From RGIG7300 sp045649645 (lineage in GTDB: Bacteria; Bacillota; Clostridia; Oscillospirales; CAG-272), in contig JAZRQH010000038.1 in NCBI GenBank assembly GCA_045649645.1, forward strand, positions 1-7,888: DNA of 7,888 nt, given 5' to 3'. Both the position numbers and the translations under genes were made by a program. The notes under the pieces were generated by a model. It searched no databases. It was not told the origin of the DNA and saw only the letters and a program-made list of their open reading frames with translations. Positions 6,555-7,888 of this stretch are shown here, in pieces (the stretch's first letter is position 1; each line of letters begins with the position of its first letter).

Positions 6555-6563
6555 CACCCCCTT
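6555..6563 (-). promoter_or_regulatory. Ribosome binding site that fixes the TTG start of the Xre regulator
   Basis: On the minus strand AAGGGGGTG differs by one base from AAGGAGGTG and lies six bases before the TTG at 6548. It overlaps the GTG at 6557-6555, which rules that codon out as an efficient start. Confidence 0.65.
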
Positions 6564-6574
6564 ACTATATAATT

Positions 6575-6603
6575 AGCATAATGGGGAATTTGATTATTGA
6601 CAA
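6575..6603 (-). promoter_or_regulatory. Promoter of the Xre regulator gene
   Basis: On the minus strand TTGTCA (6603-6598) and TATGCT (6580-6575) are separated by 17 bases. Transcription would start near 6568, leaving a leader of about 20 bases with the ribosome binding site. Its -35 overlaps the -35 of the divergent promoter by five bases. Confidence 0.6.
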
Positions 6604-6625
6604 TAGTCATAATTATGACTATAAT
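6597..6625 (+). promoter_or_regulatory. Perfect consensus promoter of the small exported-protein gene
   Basis: TTGACA (6597-6602) and TATAAT (6620-6625) match the vegetative consensus at all twelve positions, with the optimal 17-base spacer. The start would be near 6632, about 25 bases before the ATG. A promoter this strong usually needs control, and the spacer is covered by a perfect palindrome. Confidence 0.85.
6603..6622. promoter_or_regulatory. Palindromic operator in the divergent promoter region
   Basis: ATAGTCATAATTATGACTAT is a perfect 20-base palindrome. It fills the spacer of the plus-strand promoter, covers the first three bases of its -10, and touches the -35 of the minus-strand promoter. 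A dimer bound here would block the plus promoter and could affect the minus one. The divergent Xre protein is the obvious ligand, but binding is inferred. Confidence 0.7.
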
Positions 6626-6656
6626 TTAATTGATACCTTTTGTTTGAGAGGCATAT

Positions 6657-6926
6657 ATGAAAAGAAAATGCTATTCTTTGATTTGTGTTTTGATAGCCTT
6701 GTTGATATGTACCGTTATGGGTTATCTCCATAGAAATGATGAAATTGCTGTTGATGATATACCGATAACTACTGTTGATACTTTTGAAGCGAAAACTGTA
6801 TATAAAACACCTACCGGAAAAAGATATCACTACAGTCGGTGGTGCGGTGGTGGTAATTCCACTGCGGTTGATATAAATGTAGCTGTTTCTTTTGGTTTGA
6901 CTCCGTGCAAAAAATGTGTACATTAA
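6657..6926 (+). CDS. Small exported or membrane-anchored protein with a His/Cys metal-binding-like motif
   Basis: The protein has 89 residues. Residues 2-4 are KRK and residues 5-24 are hydrophobic, forming a signal peptide or single membrane anchor. A linker rich in Asp and Thr (28-44) leads to a C-terminal domain (about 46-89). This reads V-Y-K-T-P-T-G-K-R-Y-H58, then C63, a run of Gly/Asn/Ser, and P83-C84-K-K-C87. The pattern TGxxYHxxxxC...G(x)TPCxxC occurs at the ends of many small Firmicutes surface proteins and nucleases and resembles Ada-type zinc-binding Cys clusters. Zinc binding by H58, C63, C84 and C87 is inference. The start has GAGAGG at 6646-6651, five bases upstream. The gene is AT-rich (19 of 60 bases G or C in 6661-6720), unlike its neighbours. 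It has its own terminator. Function unknown. Confidence 0.8.
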   Translation: MKRKCYSLICVLIALLICTVMGYLHRNDEIAVDDIPITTVDTFEAKTVYKTPTGKRYHYSRWCGGGNSTAVDINVAVSFGLTPCKKCVH

Positions 6927-6931
6927 AATTT

Positions 6932-6960
6932 AAACCTGTTGCCAAAGCAACAGGTTTTTT
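6932..6960 (+). terminator. Rho-independent terminator of the small exported-protein gene
   Basis: An 11-bp perfect stem (6932-6942 with 6947-6957), with core acctgttgc/gcaacaggt, encloses a CAAA loop. It is followed by further T residues, making a six-T run at 6955-6960. Confidence 0.88.
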
Positions 6961-6965
6961 CCTTT

Positions 6966-7004
6966 AATTACGCATTACGAATTACGAATTACGAATTAAA
7001 AATT
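6966..7004. repeat. Tandem heptamer repeat AATTACG, with right copy of the 16-base inverted repeat
   Basis: The sequence reads in exact steps of seven: AATTACG, CATTACG, AATTACG, AATTACG, AATTAAA, then AATT. Bases 6987-7002 are the reverse complement of 6293-6308. The array overlaps the 3' end of the hydrolase gene and supplies its stop codon (6984-6982). Related heptamers occur at 2495-2522 and 6298-6311. Confidence 0.8.
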
Positions 7005-7689
7005 CCTTATACTTTTCTACTCCCTCGCCGCCTATATCGCAGTGAGGCTGACCGGGGATTAACATAAGCTCGATATCGTGTCCCAGCTCCTTCATTCGGT
7101 TGACAAACTTAACCGAGTGAGCCTCATAGTTTACCTCTTCGTCAGCAGTACCCGAGAATATCTTATAGGGTATCTTGGGCATATTCTCTGCCTGGTGGAA
7201 GGGGGAATTTTCTTTTATTGCATCCATAAGAGGAATACCGTAGCCACCAAAAGCTGTGTAGATGCTTCTGGGAGTGTCCTCACGCTCGCTGAAGTGATAC
7301 TCAAGATCACACACGGGACATATAACGGCGCATGCCTTTGGGGTGTGTCTTGACTTAAGCGAATATATAAGTCCTGCAAGACCGCCCATACTGAGGCCTG
7401 TAGAAATCGTGGGGATCTCATAGCCATACTTATCCCACAGCGCCTCGGTTATTTCGTCAATAAGGTTGACGCTTGCTCTGTTCATCCAGCTCCAAGGCCC
7501 GTAGCAGGGCATGGTGTAGATAATATTATGCTCGGCAAAGAAATGGGCTAAAGGGTAGTGATCTTTTACAAGGCTTAATCCGCCGTTCAGTCCGTGAAAC
7601 TCGTGGATTATAGCCACGGGCTTACCCTTTAATAATTCTTCGTTTGTATAAGTAAACGTTTTGTAATTGTCTTTAGTTACAGTATTCAT
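6982..7689 (-). CDS. Alpha/beta hydrolase (esterase/peptidase-like serine hydrolase)
   Basis: The 235-residue protein has an alpha/beta-hydrolase layout. An oxyanion-type HEFHGLNGG segment lies at 29-37. The nucleophile elbow is G98-L-S100-M-G-G. The acid is probably D183 in SGTADEEVN, and the catalytic His is H216 in PGQPHCD. There is no signal peptide, so it is probably cytoplasmic. The substrate is unknown; esterase, acylaminopeptidase-like or deacetylase activity are all possible. The ATG at 7689 is the only reasonable start, since the next Met is residue 60, but it lacks a clear Shine-Dalgarno site. It lies 28 bases downstream of mscL on the same strand with no terminator between them, so the two may be co-transcribed. 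The last residues (IRNS) and the stop codon are encoded by the AATTACG heptamer array, so the original C-terminus may have been altered. Confidence 0.8.
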   Translation of the reverse strand: MNTVTKDNYKTFTYTNEELLKGKPVAIIHEFHGLNGGLSLVKDHYPLAHFFAEHNIIYTMPCYGPWSWMNRASVNLIDEITEALWDKYGYEIPTISTGLSMGGLAGLIYSLKSRHTPKACAVICPVCDLEYHFSEREDTPRSIYTAFGGYGIPLMDAIKENSPFHQAENMPKIPYKIFSGTADEEVNYEAHSVKFVNRMKELGHDIELMLIPGQPHCDIGGEGVEKYKEFLIRNS

Positions 7690-7717
7690 ATTCTAAATAT
7701 TAATGCACTCGGATGTC

Positions 7718-7888
7718 TTACTTATTCTTGATCTCCTCAAGGATCTGAGCAAGCAGCTCCTCGGTGGTGGGCTTTGCTTCCTCTTCCTCCTTGGGCTCTT
7801 CTTCCTTCTTCTTCTTTGCCTCTGCTATTTCCTTTGCCTTGTTGATAGCCTTAACAACAAGGAAGATAACAAAAGCAATGATGATAAA
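7718..7888 (-). CDS. mscL: Large-conductance mechanosensitive channel, C-terminal 56 residues (5' end outside window)
   Basis: The minus-strand frame is open from the window edge to a TAA at 7720-7718. It begins with the end of the second membrane helix (FIIIAFVIFLVVKAINKAKE), which matches the TM2 region of MscL very well. A linker rich in Lys and Glu (about residues 22-39 of the fragment) follows, then the C-terminal helix P40-T-T-E-E-L-L-A-Q-I-L that forms the cytoplasmic bundle in the family ('PTKEEVLLTEIRDLL' in E. coli). MscL is a pentameric inner-membrane valve that opens on osmotic downshock. The pore-lining first helix and the N-terminus are outside the window. Confidence 0.9.
   Translation of the reverse strand, partial: FIIIAFVIFLVVKAINKAKEIAEAKKKKEEEPKEEEEAKPTTEELLAQILEEIKNK

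Noticed and set aside
6594..6923. Open frame of 109 codons opposite the small exported-protein gene
   Set aside because: The plus-strand gene has a perfect promoter, ribosome binding site, signal helix, motif and terminator; the antisense frame has none of these.
6966..7004. CRISPR array or transposon end
   Set aside because: The units are seven bases with no spacers, and there is no transposase or target-site signature in the window; it is a simple tandem repeat.
1..7888. tRNA, rRNA or riboswitch
   Set aside because: No cloverleaf-like run with a T-arm motif and no conserved rRNA or riboswitch core was seen. The hairpins present all behave as terminators or operators.

Overview
The window looks like a chromosomal segment from a spore-forming, anaerobic Clostridia bacterium, probably of the Oscillospirales/Ruminococcaceae type. 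The reasons are Shine-Dalgarno sites of the GGAGG type, a dpaAB (spoVF) dipicolinate synthase operon, a DUF362 protein fused to a double [4Fe-4S] ferredoxin domain, and a GH30-GH20 glycosidase pair. This taxonomic placement is an inference from gene content. The sequence carries no rRNA or other marker that would fix it. There is no gene-free stretch longer than about 165 bases.

Layout, left to right. (1) Bases 1-2495, plus strand: the 3' end of a GH30-family glycosidase, then a complete GH20-family hexosaminidase-like enzyme 11 bases downstream. They form one transcription unit that ends at a strong hairpin terminator (2527-2560). (2) Bases 2651-4083, plus strand: dpaA and dpaB overlap by four bases and make the spore-core compound dipicolinic acid. 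A mother-cell-type promoter is plausible upstream. (3) Bases 4108-5256, minus strand: a DUF362/ferredoxin protein convergent with dpaB. A single hairpin contains the stop codon of dpaB and part of the stop codon of the DUF362 gene, and could end both transcripts. (4) Bases 5419-6264, plus strand: a class II ketose-bisphosphate aldolase with a strong promoter, divergent from the DUF362 gene, followed by a UUCG-loop terminator. (5) Bases 6345-6926: an AT-richer two-gene module. A 67-residue Xre-type repressor on the minus strand diverges from an 89-residue small exported or membrane-anchored protein with a His/Cys metal-binding-like motif. Between them lies a perfect consensus promoter whose 17-base spacer is almost entirely covered by a perfect 20-base palindrome, the evident operator. 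(6) Bases 6982-7888, minus strand: an alpha/beta hydrolase lying downstream of mscL, whose last 56 codons are in the window.

Most of the window is ordinary housekeeping, sporulation and carbohydrate metabolism. The part that best deserves follow-up is the repressor/small-protein module with its operator. It is bracketed by heptamer-type AT repeats that include a 16-base perfect inverted repeat. The same heptamer repeat family occurs at three gene ends, and at one of them it supplies the last codons and the stop codon of the hydrolase.
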